From contig NZ_CP034346.1 in the NCBI RefSeq assembly GCF_003991425.1, positions 5,329,001 to 5,393,000 on the forward strand: a stretch of 64,000 nucleotides of DNA. Reading direction: 5' to 3'. Source of the stretch: Paenibacillus lutimineralis (GTDB lineage Bacteria; Bacillota; Bacilli; Paenibacillales; Paenibacillaceae). Below are positions 27,426 to 36,646 of the stretch, in pieces. The notes under the pieces were generated by a model. That model saw only the letters and a program-made list of their open reading frames with translations. It had not been told where the DNA came from and ran no database searches. Each line of letters begins with the position of its first letter. Positions within the stretch are counted from its first letter, which is position 1. A program made the position numbers and the translations under genes.

Positions 27426-28382
27426 TTATGATCTCTTACCGCGCTTATTGCTGCCGGTGACTGTAACCACGTCCACGAATGGAGCGATCCGGTCCATCAG
27501 TCGCTGGCCTTTATACCGTTCCTCCCCGTCCTTGCTTGTAAAGCTCAAATGCTGCTCCAGCGCTTCCAGGGAATAATTGGAGGTATAGAAGGTTGGCTTA
27601 CGATTCATCCGATAATTCAATATTGAGCCCATTACATGGTCGCGAACCCATGGGTTCAAATTCTCCGCTCCGATATCATCAAAGATGAGCAGATCCGCCT
27701 GCTTCATCACTTCGACGGTCTCCTTCAGCTTCTGTGAATCCTGAAGCATCGACTTCAGGTCCTCTACAAATTCCGGCATATACACTATTACTCCGGAATA
27801 TCCCGACTTCGCCAGCTTGTGCAACAGATAACACATCAAGAAGGTTTTGCCTGTACCGAAGTTCCCTTCCAGATACAAGCCGCGCGGTTGCAGACCGCCC
27901 TCCTCTGTGGCGCTGATATAGCGAAGCACTTGGGTTACGGCAGGTGCGCGGACACGATCCTTCGTCAGAATCTCAACTTCGTCATAACCTTCCTGAAGAG
28001 CCCGCTCATCCACATAGAAGCTGCGAATCTTCTTCTGAATCGATAGCTCATTCTCCCTTTGTAGTTGTCTCGAGCAAGGAACTTGACGAGCGACGATTTG
28101 CGGGCCAAGTGTATTATTCTCCACTGTTAATTTCGTGAAATGGCCGGGAAAATCATTAGGACATTGATCGAGCCCGGGACACTTGGCACAATGACGGCTG
28201 TCATTCACGTATTGATACAGCTTGGCCATATCTCGAATCAACTGCTCTTCATCCAGCTCGGGATGCTGCGCGCGAAGTTCAAGTACAAGCGGATCGTTCA
28301 ACAGCTCCGCCTTGAGTTGCTCCGACCGTCTGAGCAGGTTATTATTCTTCATCCCTGCCAGTATTTGACCGAGTGAATCCAT
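27426..28382 (-). CDS. dnaI: Primosomal protein DnaI (helicase loader)
   Basis: A 318-aa AAA+ ATPase that loads the replicative helicase. The N-terminal helicase-binding domain has a Cys/His zinc site (HCAKCPGLDQCPND, about residues 81-94). The ATPase has Walker A GNFGTGKT, Walker B LLIFDDIGAEN, sensor and arginine residues near MNRKPTFYTSNYS. It lies 24 nt after dnaB, the standard Bacillus pair. The C-terminus is basic. Confidence 0.93.
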   Translation of the reverse strand: MDSLGQILAGMKNNNLLRRSEQLKAELLNDPLVLELRAQHPELDEEQLIRDMAKLYQYVNDSRHCAKCPGLDQCPNDFPGHFTKLTVENNTLGPQIVARQVPCSRQLQRENELSIQKKIRSFYVDERALQEGYDEVEILTKDRVRAPAVTQVLRYISATEEGGLQPRGLYLEGNFGTGKTFLMCYLLHKLAKSGYSGVIVYMPEFVEDLKSMLQDSQKLKETVEVMKQADLLIFDDIGAENLNPWVRDHVMGSILNYRMNRKPTFYTSNYSLEALEQHLSFTSKDGEERYKGQRLMDRIAPFVDVVTVTGSNKRGKRS

Positions 28383-28406
28383 TGCTTACGTCCCCCTCCT
28401 TCCCGA

Positions 28407-29927
28407 TTAAGCCTCATTGTTCCTACCAGCCTGCATCCGTTCCGCAAGCTTCAGCATCTCCGCGAATTCCTCATCCGAGACACCCTCTTCCTGGGTAGAG
28501 CCCTGCACAATAGGAATTTCCGGTTTGCTCTTGCCAGTGGCTTGACGCCCTTTGTAGGTACGTCTACGGTTCGCACCATCTTGCGGCTCTGAACTGGATT
28601 TGGCCTTTACCTTAGACTGCTCGCGGATGTAGCCAACCGCCTGCTCATAAGTATTAACTTGTTTCATCAGCATATTGGAAGCGATCGCCTCCACAAAATT
28701 GCGATTAATCCGCTGCTCCGTATTGGAAGTAAGCAGCGACATCAAGTAATGAATCAGAACATTGATGACTTCACCTGGCAATTTATAATTCAAATCGATC
28801 TTCGTAAAAATATCTAGTAAATTGTCCGGAACAGCCCCTGGGAAGAAAGTTCTCAAGAGGCGCGTATATGGCTCATTACGGAGCATCATGTTGTATTGAT
28901 GAATATCGCATTTATTAGTGAATTGCTTGGGTACCTCTAAATAAAATTCCATCTGTACCGGGAACTCTTCTAACTGTTCCTCTTCCTCCAGAGCAGAAGA
29001 AATAGAGACAACCTTGGCATAGGCGACTTCCCGCTCCTCATTGCGTCGCTTACCTTGACGGAAATGGAGATTAGCCCGGTACTGCAACTCATCCAGCAGG
29101 ATGCCTCCGCTCGGATCAAATACTCCATCCTCGTCCAGCAGGCGGCAAAGATCCTGCACACTTAAATCAAATTTCCGGGCCACAAAATTAAGTACTCCCA
29201 TCCCTTCTAGATTGAAGCGAAGCCCTTCAACATGAGTACGGTTCACCGAATCGCGCGGGAAGCGAAGAATAATATCCGCGTAGTTAATCCGCTCTTCTTC
29301 AGCATCAAGAGGGCCTCCGCTCTGACGAGCCAAGGCTGTCTCGGCAATCGCCTGCTCTAGTTCATAGTCTATGGAATGAGTATTTAATTGAAAAATATCA
29401 TAAAACGGCACCGTAATATTTTCTTTGTTATGAGACAAGCCGTACATATCCCCCGGCTCCTTGCTGAAGAACCGTTCACGCAAAGATAGGACGGCAAACT
29501 TTCCGATCTTGTCGCGCAGCAGCAGCGTCAAATGCTGAGTATTAAAAAATTCTGTCGGCGATAATGGTGGCTGCAACTCGTATTCGTACATATATTCATC
29601 GCTATCCGTCATATACATGCGGCTCGTCTGTAGTAGGCCGACTGCTTCCAATTTGGAAGTCTGCTCTACGAGATAAGTGCGTCCCCTCTCGCTTGGATCA
29701 ATCCCCAAAGTCAAGAAAAGCACCCGCTGCTGCTCAACCCGTGAATAGCCGACCTGATCCTGAGGCACCTGCTCCACCAGGAGCCGATATAGCGAAATAG
29801 CAAAAGCCCCGACCATGGGCTGATAGATTAGACTAAGCGTCTTCCCGTCAACAGGACTGAGACTGAAGTCACGATATACGCAATAACGATGATTTTCAGT
29901 AAAATGCAGCATGTTGTTCATGCGCAC
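28407..29927 (-). CDS. dnaB: Replication initiation and membrane attachment protein DnaB
   Basis: A 506-aa helicase co-loader of Bacillus type (not the DnaB helicase). It has the N-terminal DnaB/DnaD winged-helix region (VDGKTLSLIYQPMVGAFA) and two DnaD-like C-terminal domains around residues 295-440, followed by a charged tail. It works with DnaD and DnaI at oriC. The start is debatable: GTG 29927 has AAGGGG 10 nt upstream; ATG 29921 or GTG 29948 are alternatives. An nrdR partner is not in the window. Confidence 0.88.
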   Translation of the reverse strand: MRMNNMLHFTENHRYCVYRDFSLSPVDGKTLSLIYQPMVGAFAISLYRLLVEQVPQDQVGYSRVEQQRVLFLTLGIDPSERGRTYLVEQTSKLEAVGLLQTSRMYMTDSDEYMYEYELQPPLSPTEFFNTQHLTLLLRDKIGKFAVLSLRERFFSKEPGDMYGLSHNKENITVPFYDIFQLNTHSIDYELEQAIAETALARQSGGPLDAEEERINYADIILRFPRDSVNRTHVEGLRFNLEGMGVLNFVARKFDLSVQDLCRLLDEDGVFDPSGGILLDELQYRANLHFRQGKRRNEEREVAYAKVVSISSALEEEEQLEEFPVQMEFYLEVPKQFTNKCDIHQYNMMLRNEPYTRLLRTFFPGAVPDNLLDIFTKIDLNYKLPGEVINVLIHYLMSLLTSNTEQRINRNFVEAIASNMLMKQVNTYEQAVGYIREQSKVKAKSSSEPQDGANRRRTYKGRQATGKSKPEIPIVQGSTQEEGVSDEEFAEMLKLAERMQAGRNNEA

Positions 29928-30143
29928 GGCTTCATCGCCCCTTCCCACAATTAAGATGGTTCATACTCTATTGAAACGTCTATCTGAGGATCTGATCCAT
30001 TACGGGAATTTCGATCCTCTTAACTTGTACACGTTCGATCAATGTTTCTATATTCTATCACAAAATGATTCTACTTGAATCATTCAAACCTTACAAAAAT
30101 CATGCCATTTCCCTGGCAATAATTCTAAAAAATCGACAAAACA

Positions 30144-30180
30144 AAGCCGATAACGCTTCAGACCGCAGCATTATCGGCTT
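30144..30180 (-). terminator. Terminator of yuiB
   Basis: AAGCCGATAA pairs with TTATCGGCTT; T-rich DNA follows on both strands (TGTTTTG on the minus strand). It lies 30 nt past the yuiB stop. Confidence 0.75.
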
Positions 30181-30210
30181 TTTCCTATCTCTAAGTTTGG
30201 ACTTGCAAAT

Positions 30211-30513
30211 CTAGAACATCTTATACCCGGCAAAACGCAGCTTGCGTATCGTCCATCCGCTCAGGATTGCTCCTGCCAGACCAGCCAAAGCGGTCAAATA
30301 ATCAACGAGACGGAATGAGGATAAATAAAGCCCCAGACTCTTATCATGATCCCATAGCGTATATACAACCACCGGAACAATGATAATGACGAACACGTAA
30401 GCGGGGAACCATGTCGTTTTCATTAGCATGTTAAGAATGAATCCGATCCCGAACATCATGACGAAAAACAATACCATCAATATCAATACGATGAGCCATC
30501 CCACGTACCTCAC
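30211..30513 (-). CDS. yuiB: YuiB-family membrane protein
   Basis: A 100-aa protein with three membrane helices (about 5-30, 37-55, 67-88). Sequence features such as FGIGFILNMLMKTTWFPAYV followed by a short charged loop WDHDKS match YuiB of Bacillales, of unknown function. In Bacillus yuiB sits near the yum/yut genes, which also appear in this window (yumC, yuzB, yutI). Confidence 0.75.
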   Translation of the reverse strand: MRYVGWLIVLILMVLFFVMMFGIGFILNMLMKTTWFPAYVFVIIIVPVVVYTLWDHDKSLGLYLSSFRLVDYLTALAGLAGAILSGWTIRKLRFAGYKMF

Positions 30514-30621
30514 CCCTTATGTACACTATAACAAAGGTCACACTATTTATAACTAGTAGATAGTTTACTAAAAAAAATGTTGCAAAGCAATGAACTTTAC
30601 TTATTTTTATAACGTTTTCAT

Positions 30622-30651
30622 TTGCCCCTACCGATCATATTAGGATACAAT
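30622..30651 (+). promoter_or_regulatory. Candidate promoter of hemQ
   Basis: TTGCCC, an 18-nt spacer and TACAAT, ending 55 nt before the ATG. Confidence 0.5.
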
Positions 30652-30706
30652 GGTGACAGTGCATAAACTTATGCCTACCTAATGATTATTTAGGAGTGAT
30701 CATAAA

Positions 30707-31453
30707 ATGAATGAAGCTGCATTAACCCTGGAAGGCTGGTATGCTCTCCATGATTTCCGCACCATGAACTGGACAGCCTGGAAAGAGACTGATGATGAAG
30801 AGCGTGCTGGCGCCCTGGAGGAGCTTCACAACTTTCTGCAGGAATGGGACTTATTAGAGCAATCCAAAACTGGCAGTACTGCTGTTTATTCTATCCTTGG
30901 ACAAAAGGCTGATTTTGTATTCATGCACCTCCGCGAATCGCTTGAGGAGCTGAATGCATTGGAGAATGCTTTTAATAAAACGACCTTTGCCGAATATACA
31001 AACAAAGCCTATTCATATGTCAGTGTAGTAGAGCTTAGCAATTACCTCGCCTCTGGCGGAGGAGATCCGAAGGAGAATCCGGAAGTTATGGCGCGATTGC
31101 AGCCAATTCTTCCTAAGTCTAAGCATATCTGCTTCTATCCTATGAATAAGAAGCGGGATTTAAGCGATAACTGGTACATGCTCTCTATGGATGAGAGACG
31201 CGCCATGATGCGAAGCCACGGTTTGATTGGACGCAGTTATGCCGGCAAAGTCAAGCAGATCATTTCCGGCTCCGTTGGTCTGGACGATTGGGAATGGGGA
31301 GTAACGCTGTTCTCGGATGACCCGCTGCATTTCAAGAAGCTTGTTTATGAGATGCGCTTTGATGAAGTAAGTGCTCGTTATGGTGAGTTCGGTTCCTTCT
31401 ATGTGGGCAATTTGTTAAATGAACAGTTGTTCGAAGACATGCTCAAAATCTAA
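30707..31453 (+). CDS. hemQ: Coproheme decarboxylase HemQ
   Basis: A 248-aa chlorite dismutase-family protein that performs the last step of the Gram-positive haem pathway, turning coproheme into haem b. The catalytic Tyr144 lies in CFYPMNKKR and the proximal haem ligand His171 in [29 protein letters not shown] and [11 protein letters not shown] are conserved blocks. Numbering matches the positions expected in Firmicute HemQ. It supplies haem to sdhC and, after CtaA, to haem A oxidases. Confidence 0.95.
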   Translation: MNEAALTLEGWYALHDFRTMNWTAWKETDDEERAGALEELHNFLQEWDLLEQSKTGSTAVYSILGQKADFVFMHLRESLEELNALENAFNKTTFAEYTNKAYSYVSVVELSNYLASGGGDPKENPEVMARLQPILPKSKHICFYPMNKKRDLSDNWYMLSMDERRAMMRSHGLIGRSYAGKVKQIISGSVGLDDWEWGVTLFSDDPLHFKKLVYEMRFDEVSARYGEFGSFYVGNLLNEQLFEDMLKI

Positions 31454-31461
31454 TAGAGGTA

Positions 31462-31482
31462 GTCAAAAAGTCCGTTTTGAAC
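31462..31482 (+). repeat. Minimal repeat remnant G
   Basis: After the recurrent flank TAGAGGTA, GTCAAAAAGTCCGTTTTGAAC looks like the two element ends joined with nothing between them and one T lost from the left end. Confidence 0.5.
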
Positions 31483-31505
31483 ACGGTTAGTCTAACCTCA
31501 AAAAA

Positions 31506-31540
31506 AAGGCACTCTCCGATCTATGATCGGAAGGTGCCTT
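31506..31540. terminator. Bidirectional terminator (hemQ / 86-aa gene)
   Basis: AAGGCAC(TCT)CCGATC pairs with GATCGG(AAG)GTGCCTT and is flanked by A8 and T7 runs, so it can act on both strands. Confidence 0.88.
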
Positions 31541-31549
31541 TTTTTATAT

Positions 31550-31810
31550 CTATTCTCCGTTATCGTCCTCTTCCTGAAGCCTGCGCAGCGAATCCAGAAA
31601 TTCCGCAGTTGCACGGTCGCGATCTCTGCTCTTCTCCTTTAAACGTTCTATGGCAGGCAGGATTAGAATATCGACTTCTTTCTGGACAACATAGGATAAG
31701 TCATATTGCCCTTGCTTCTCCAGATAAGATCCGACCTCCATTAAGGCGTTATAACGATCCATTTCCTCTCGGGTTAACAAACCTCGCACTTGAACACTGC
31801 AATGTCTCAT
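31550..31810 (-). CDS. Uncharacterised 86-aa helical protein
   Basis: I do not recognise this family. The protein is hydrophilic, mostly alpha-helical by composition, and its C-terminal half is rich in Arg, Asp and Glu, suggesting a coiled coil. Its ATG begins 1 nt after the NDH-2 stop (TAAAATG), so it is probably translationally coupled to NDH-2 and made in step with it. A bidirectional terminator closes the unit. Confidence 0.7.
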   Translation of the reverse strand: MRHCSVQVRGLLTREEMDRYNALMEVGSYLEKQGQYDLSYVVQKEVDILILPAIERLKEKSRDRDRATAEFLDSLRRLQEEDDNGE

Positions 31811-31811
31811 T

Positions 31812-33005
31812 TTACAGGAATCTGCCTTTCTTCAAAACGAGCGGAATCCCACCAATGATAAATAAATAACGGATATCAACCAGCTTCTTAATCTGAGCAG
31901 CTACCCAGCCTTTGTACTTCTTGCCGAATGCACTGGCTACGGCCTCGCCTTTACCCAAGGAAGCCACCGTCCCTTTGTTGCTGAAGGCGAATTTCTTGAG
32001 TTCCTTGTTACGGATCGAAGCCACAACATTCTGCGCACATGTTACCCCTTGCTGCATAGCAATTTGTGCTGTCGGCGGATATGGCCGCCCTTCCGGATTA
32101 AGCATAATAGAGTTATCTCCAATAATAAACACATGTTCATAGCCTGGTGCATGCAAGTATTCATCAACCATCACCCGGCCTCTGGATGTCTCGAAGCCAG
32201 CGGCTTCGACCAGGCGATTGCCACGGATTCCACCCGTCCATACAACGGTAGCGGAACGGATCACTTCTCCATTCGCCAGCACAACTCCGTCTTCCATGCA
32301 CTCTTTGATCGCAATACCGATCTTGAATTGAACGCCCTTCTTCACAAGTACGTTCTGGGCATATTCCACCAGTTCAGAATCAAATCCTGGCAGGATCGCT
32401 GGAGCAGCCTCTACATTATAAATATTAACGAGACTAGGGTCGACATCATATTCTTTACACAGACGAGGAATACGGTCAGCCAATTCGGCGACGAATTCGA
32501 TTCCACTGAAGCCAGCTCCGCCCACTACAAAATTCAGACGGTCGGTGCGGCTCTCATCCAACTTATATAGTGCGAATTGATATTCTATATGCTCGCGGAT
32601 CAAGCGAACCGAGTTAATACTACGAATCGTCATCGCATATTCGGACAGCCCCGGAATACCAAATGATTCAGGTTCCCCACCCAGTGCAATGACGAGATAA
32701 TCAAAAGATAAAGTTCCATCCTGAAGAATCACCTTACGGTCTGACAGACGAATTTCTTTGACATTGGATTTAACCAAGTCTATTTTGAATTCATCGATTA
32801 ACTTCGAAATGGACACCCGAGTATGCTCGATCGAATCCGTTCCGGCAGCTGGCATATGCAAATGGGTAGTGAAATAATGATAATCATGACGATTAACCAA
32901 GGTTACATCTGCTTCATTATAATTCAGTTCCTTCTGCAGACGCTGCGCCGTTAAAATTCCGCCATATCCTGCACCGAGAATGACGATTTTAGGTATGGTA
33001 CTCAT
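31812..33005 (-). CDS. Type II NADH dehydrogenase
   Basis: A 397-aa non-pumping NADH:menaquinone oxidoreductase. It has the FAD Rossmann motif VILGAGYGGILTAQRL at the N-terminus, a second nucleotide fold NFVVGGAGFSGIEFVAELA around residue 155, the TVVWTGGIRG block and the FAD-contacting IIGDNS. The C-terminal hydrophobic stretch probably docks on the membrane. It matches YumB/YutJ-type Ndh. ATG 33005 has AAGGAG 8 nt upstream. Confidence 0.9.
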   Translation of the reverse strand: MSTIPKIVILGAGYGGILTAQRLQKELNYNEADVTLVNRHDYHYFTTHLHMPAAGTDSIEHTRVSISKLIDEFKIDLVKSNVKEIRLSDRKVILQDGTLSFDYLVIALGGEPESFGIPGLSEYAMTIRSINSVRLIREHIEYQFALYKLDESRTDRLNFVVGGAGFSGIEFVAELADRIPRLCKEYDVDPSLVNIYNVEAAPAILPGFDSELVEYAQNVLVKKGVQFKIGIAIKECMEDGVVLANGEVIRSATVVWTGGIRGNRLVEAAGFETSRGRVMVDEYLHAPGYEHVFIIGDNSIMLNPEGRPYPPTAQIAMQQGVTCAQNVVASIRNKELKKFAFSNKGTVASLGKGEAVASAFGKKYKGWVAAQIKKLVDIRYLFIIGGIPLVLKKGRFL

Positions 33006-33029
33006 CTCTAGTACTCCTTCCAGTCTCAA

Positions 33030-33429
33030 ACACTCTATTTTTGTATTTTTTTCTATCCGAATCCTATTTTAATGTGAAAATAACCACATAAAAAAATAAT
33101 AACCAGTTTGTATATTTGTCGATCATGAAGTTTATGATATTTCTCACAAATATTGTAACCCTAATAACCATTTTAAAGCAAAAAAATTACAATGTAAATT
33201 TTCAAATGTGCTTTTTTCGTCACAAATTTATGTGCATACAATTTGAATAATATCGACTTTTGTATAAAAGATCAAGTCTTATTTTACGCCGCTTTTGGGC
33301 ATTTCTAAGGTCGCATAAATTGAAAATTCGACAAATATCGCGTTAGCTTTGCAAGTTAACAGTGGGAGATTATAATAAAGTAGAAATGACAATATAAAAC
33401 TTCAAGAAATGATCTGGAGGTGTAAGTCT
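33030..33429. other. AT-rich divergent promoter region (NDH-2 / yumC)
   Basis: About 400 nt, very AT-rich, with no ORF. It contains the yumC promoter below. CACAAATTTATGTG near 33220 is an imperfect inverted repeat that resembles half of a Rex-type operator; I would not call it without more evidence. Confidence 0.5.
33349..33376 (+). promoter_or_regulatory. Candidate promoter of yumC
   Basis: TTGCAA, 16 nt and a perfect TATAAT, ending 53 nt before the GTG start. Confidence 0.6.
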
Positions 33430-34431
33430 GTGTCATCCCTGAATACCAACGGAGAATTTACCGACCTTCTCATTATCGGAGGAGGCCCGGCAGGTATGTT
33501 CGCCGCTTTTTACGGCGGAATGAGAAAAGCTTCCGTCAAATTAATCGAAAGTATGCCTCAGTTAGGTGGACAAGTAGCAGCCCTCTATCCTGAGAAATAT
33601 ATTTACGATATCGCCGGCTTTCCTAAAGTTACAGGTCAGGAGCTAGTGAACAATTTAACGGAACAACTCAACATGTTCAACCCTGACATTCGTCTTGAGG
33701 AAAAAGTACTACAAATCGAGAAGAAGGATGAGCGGCATTTCATCGTAACAACCGACAAAGATGTTCATCATGCCCACGCGATTATTATCACCGCAGGCGT
33801 AGGCGCATTCGAACCGCGTCGTCTTGAGCTTGATAACGCACTTCACTTCGAGAAGCATAATCTTCATTATTTCGTTAACGATATGGAGAAATTCCGGGGA
33901 CGGAAGGTACTGATCAGCGGTGGCGGTGACTCGGCCGTGGACTGGGCACTCATGCTTGAGCCGATCGCCGAGCAAGTAACGCTTGTGCATCGCCGTGATA
34001 AATTCCGGGCCCATGAACATAGCGTTGAGAAGTTGATGGCTTCCCGCGTGAATATCGTAACTCCTACAGAGATTACAGAGCTTCACGGAGAGGATCAAAT
34101 CAAGCAAGTAACGCTGGCCCATGTTAAGACAAAGGAAGAATCCATCATTGATGTCGATGACGTCATCGTTAATTTTGGCTTCGTATCTTCACTGGGTCCG
34201 ATTGCTGAATGGGGTCTCGATATTGAATCTAACGCCATTGTCGTAGATTCACGGATGGAGACTTCGATTCCGGGGATCTTTGCAGCTGGAGATATCACTA
34301 CGTATCCTGGTAAGCTGGACTTGATCGCTGTCGGCTTCGGCGAAGCGCCTACTGCAGTGAACAACGCCAAGGTATACGTCGATCCGGAAGCGAAGCTATC
34401 GCCAGGTCATAGCAGCAATATGAAACTATAA
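33430..34431 (+). CDS. yumC: Ferredoxin/flavodoxin--NADP+ reductase (YumC type)
   Basis: A 333-aa thioredoxin-reductase-like flavoprotein without the redox CxxC. It has the FAD motif [17 protein letters not shown], the NADPH motif [29 protein letters not shown], and the FAD-binding [11 protein letters not shown]. Such YumC enzymes reduce ferredoxin or flavodoxin with NADPH. The start is GTG 33430 with GGAGGT 8 nt upstream. It stands alone and is followed by repeat copy C. Confidence 0.92.
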   Translation: MSSLNTNGEFTDLLIIGGGPAGMFAAFYGGMRKASVKLIESMPQLGGQVAALYPEKYIYDIAGFPKVTGQELVNNLTEQLNMFNPDIRLEEKVLQIEKKDERHFIVTTDKDVHHAHAIIITAGVGAFEPRRLELDNALHFEKHNLHYFVNDMEKFRGRKVLISGGGDSAVDWALMLEPIAEQVTLVHRRDKFRAHEHSVEKLMASRVNIVTPTEITELHGEDQIKQVTLAHVKTKEESIIDVDDVIVNFGFVSSLGPIAEWGLDIESNAIVVDSRMETSIPGIFAAGDITTYPGKLDLIAVGFGEAPTAVNNAKVYVDPEAKLSPGHSSNMKL

Positions 34432-34439
34432 TATTGGTT

Positions 34440-34607
34440 ATTCAAAAAGTCCGCTTTTGATCACGAAGTGAATCAGGAGGTTTATGCGGCATCGAATCTT
34501 GAATTCAGCCGGGATTTCCGGTGCTCACGTACAAACTACGTACGCTCCGCTCCTCGATCCCTAGCTTTATCCAACCTTCTCGGTGCTGAAAACCGAACTT
34601 TTTGAAC
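34440..34607 (+). repeat. Dispersed repeat, full copy C
   Basis: 168 bp from ATTCAAAAAGTCCGCTTTTG to CGAACTTTTTGAAC, same length as copy B, with all internal blocks present. It lies 9 nt after the yumC stop. Confidence 0.88.
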
Positions 34608-34641
34608 TTCTACCAGAATAATCTACATGAGATTCAAATAA

Positions 34642-34697
34642 AAAGGGTATCTTAACTTTACGCAGGAAAATGATGTCGTAAAGGAGAGATACCCTTT
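34642..34697. promoter_or_regulatory. Long hairpin burying the zinc-ribbon ribosome site
   Basis: AAAGGGTATCT (34642-34652) pairs with AGATACCCTTT (34687-34697) and, inside a 3x3 loop, CTTTACG (34656-34662) pairs with CGTAAAG (34677-34683). The right arms include the AAAGGAG ribosome site and the first two bases of the TTG start of the next gene, so translation should be blocked when folded. On the minus strand the structure is followed by TTTTTATTTG, so it may also terminate the sda transcript. Confidence 0.7.
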
Positions 34698-34944
34698 GCC
34701 TTATGTCTGCCCGTTATGCAACGGCCTGGCCCCATTAACTGCAGCTTGTCCAGACTGTGGATATACTCTGGATAATGCCGGTCGAAGAGAGGATTATGCT
34801 GGTCCATATAGTCCCTATGGCTCCGCGGACCAATATACTTCTGCTCTCTCACTCCACAGCCTGGAGGGTTGCGAGCATGTTGCCCAATGTCCACACTGCC
34901 ATGAGGCTTATATTTATCGAGTTAATCTTTGGGAATCCCCTTAA
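34696..34944 (+). CDS. Small zinc-ribbon protein
   Basis: An 82-aa protein of unknown function. CPLC (residues 5-8) and CPDC (18-21) form a zinc ribbon; a second pair, Cys59 and CPHCH near residue 65, could bind another zinc. The middle, DYAGPYSPYGSADQY, is Tyr/Pro-rich. The start is TTG with AAAGGAG 9 nt upstream, and both are inside a stable hairpin. sda is encoded convergently downstream. Confidence 0.7.
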   Translation: MPYVCPLCNGLAPLTAACPDCGYTLDNAGRREDYAGPYSPYGSADQYTSALSLHSLEGCEHVAQCPHCHEAYIYRVNLWESP

Positions 34945-35004
34945 CTACGAGTGAAGTAAATTTAGAGATTTTTACCGGCCGGGAGAAGCCAAAGCTTGTC
35001 CAAA

Positions 35005-35148
35005 CTAGTGCAAAATAGAACCGTCCGATGTATTGAGTTCTCGTCTATGGATCTCTGCCAACAGAAGTGCGATGAACTCCCGATCCAGGTTTAGTTCCGT
35101 GGCCATATAATAGGATTCAAGCAACATCTCATCTGTTAACATCGCCAT
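35005..35148 (-). CDS. sda: Sporulation checkpoint protein Sda
   Basis: A 47-aa protein too short for most gene finders. Its sequence matches Sda: LTDEMLLESYYMATELNLD then a second helix REFIALLLAEIHRR, forming the antiparallel helical hairpin that binds and inhibits the sporulation kinase KinA. Start ATG 35148 has AGGGTG 8 nt upstream; a second ATG six bases on is an alternative. Upstream lies a cluster of DnaA boxes, as known for sda in B. subtilis, where DnaA raises sda expression when replication is disturbed. Confidence 0.9.
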   Translation of the reverse strand: MAMLTDEMLLESYYMATELNLDREFIALLLAEIHRRELNTSDGSILH

Positions 35149-35214
35149 TGATCATACACCCTTTCTATTTTTTTCTAATCATAACAAGATTCTCCGGACA
35201 GAACAAGCGTTCCG

Positions 35215-35315
35215 TTATCCACATACACCTGTGGAAATCCTGTGAATAACTTGTTAGTAAAATGTGTAAATGACTGTAAAATCTAATTGGATAATGTGGA
35301 TAAAAGTTATTCACA
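35215..35315 (-). promoter_or_regulatory. DnaA-box cluster upstream of sda
   Basis: Two perfect TTATCCACA boxes (35215-35223 on +, 35295-35303 on -) and three near matches (35230-35238, 35241-35249, 35307-35315) lie within 101 bp. They occupy the sda promoter region about 70-170 bp upstream of its start. Confidence 0.85.
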
Positions 35316-35380
35316 GGAATTTTGTGTCAAAATTTCGCAGAAAAATTTTTTAGATATTTCTTAAATTTGTTCGAGTTTTA

Positions 35381-36040
35381 TTACTGCGGCCTCGTGTTGA
35401 CCTCGAATATCCACACCTTACCGTTGACATCGATTCCATAATCAAAGCCCAACTGCTCGATCCCCGGAAAAGAACTCTCCATAATTCCAATGCAAGTGTT
35501 CGTTAAATTACGCATCTCTGCACTTTTCTTCCTCGCCGTCCTTCTAGGCAATGAACGACTTAGACCTGAGCGAGCAGACAATTGCGTCCCGCCCTTGCAC
35601 AGGTTGGTAACGAATAGACCGGGACGAGCCAATCTTCCAACCATCGCCCGATATGTCCATTTTCCATTGTGTTTAACCACCTTCACACGATAATCGATCG
35701 GTCGACTGGCTATCCTAGCCAGGTGTATGCCTTGCTGAATAATATATGAGCGGCGGACCTTCGCCCGGTTCAATGTCCGGAGCATCGCATCATAAGTTGA
35801 AAAGGATGACCTTCTTGACATATTGGTAAAAGAATAGATTCCACCTGCATAGGTTACCTTGATTACACCATAACCTCCACCGCCACGGACTGGCTTGATG
35901 ACGACCATACCAAAACTATGCAACATCTGCTTCAAAGATTCAGAATTATACTTACGTGTTTGAGGTATGTGGGCAGCCACACTTTCGTTACCGAGCAGTG
36001 CTTCTGTCTTGAGCCACTTGTTGGCTAACTCTCTTCCCAC
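35381..36040 (-). CDS. YheC/YheD-family ATP-grasp protein
   Basis: A 219-aa protein of the YheC/YheD group, associated with the endospore coat in Bacillus. The ATP-grasp core is recognisable: MVVIKPVRGGGGYGV binds the nucleotide, RVKVVKHNGKWTYRAMVGR is a central strand pair, and FDYGIDVNGKVWIFEVNTRPQ carries the metal-binding acid and Asn at the very end. It is shorter than YheC or YheD. GTG 36040 has AGGGGG 9 nt upstream; ATG 36049 would be too close to that site. Confidence 0.8.
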   Translation of the reverse strand: MGRELANKWLKTEALLGNESVAAHIPQTRKYNSESLKQMLHSFGMVVIKPVRGGGGYGVIKVTYAGGIYSFTNMSRRSSFSTYDAMLRTLNRAKVRRSYIIQQGIHLARIASRPIDYRVKVVKHNGKWTYRAMVGRLARPGLFVTNLCKGGTQLSARSGLSRSLPRRTARKKSAEMRNLTNTCIGIMESSFPGIEQLGFDYGIDVNGKVWIFEVNTRPQ

Positions 36041-36049
36041 GGTTGACAT

Positions 36050-36422
36050 CCCCCTTTCCGTTATGTGATATTCATACTCGAATTAACGTATTTTTTCTTG
36101 TATGTTTGTCCACGGCAATGGCCTGTTTTATTCGCAACCGCTTTCTATGCAAAATTTCAAATTTAACGTATAGTATGTAGCAGGTATATAAGTTGAACTA
36201 TTGAACGAACAGATCTAGGCAGCCGGGTGAACTGTTCCTCCGATCGCTGTTGCTCACGAATTTCTCTGATTTTATACAATCCAACATAGAAGAAATTCGT
36301 TCACAAAGGCGAACGCTTTGCTTCTCCAGAATCATTTCACCCTCTTGCCTATCACTGTTCTTGCTTCTAGTTCAACTCATATAGAATTGGAGAATTTTAA
36401 GATAACCGGGAGGGACGTTAGT
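36050..36422. other. Intergenic region with inverted repeats
   Basis: No ORF with a ribosome site. ACGAATTTCT (36256-36265) and AGAAATTCGT (36291-36300) form a perfect 10-bp inverted pair. TTGCTC, 17 nt and TATACA (36250-36278) could be a promoter for the 66-aa gene. Confidence 0.4.
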
Positions 36423-36623
36423 ATGTCGGCTTTATTTGGAGTATTGTATTGGTTCGCTATGGTTGCGATGTCGCTGGTTCTTGCAGCGATTACGGTAACT
36501 GTGTTCCTGTTCGGCTACAAGGCAATCAAGACATCAAGCAAAGGGCTTGGAATCAGCTGCATCGTCTTCTCGGTCGTCGCGGCTGGAATGGTAGTTCTCA
36601 TGGTCAATAAGCAGTTCTTCTAA
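36423..36623 (+). CDS. Small hypothetical membrane protein
   Basis: 66 aa with two hydrophobic helices (about 8-32 and 43-60) joined by YKAIKTSSKG. ATG 36423 has GGGAGG 9 nt upstream; the frame continues upstream but without a ribosome site. A good terminator follows. I do not recognise the family. Confidence 0.65.
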   Translation: MSALFGVLYWFAMVAMSLVLAAITVTVFLFGYKAIKTSSKGLGISCIVFSVVAAGMVVLMVNKQFF

Positions 36624-36646
36624 TCGCTACATATTCAGGCAAGAAG

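Noticed and set aside
33215..33235. Rex-like site in the NDH-2/yumC region
   Set aside because: CACAAATTTATGTG is only an imperfect match and very AT-rich DNA gives such matches by chance.
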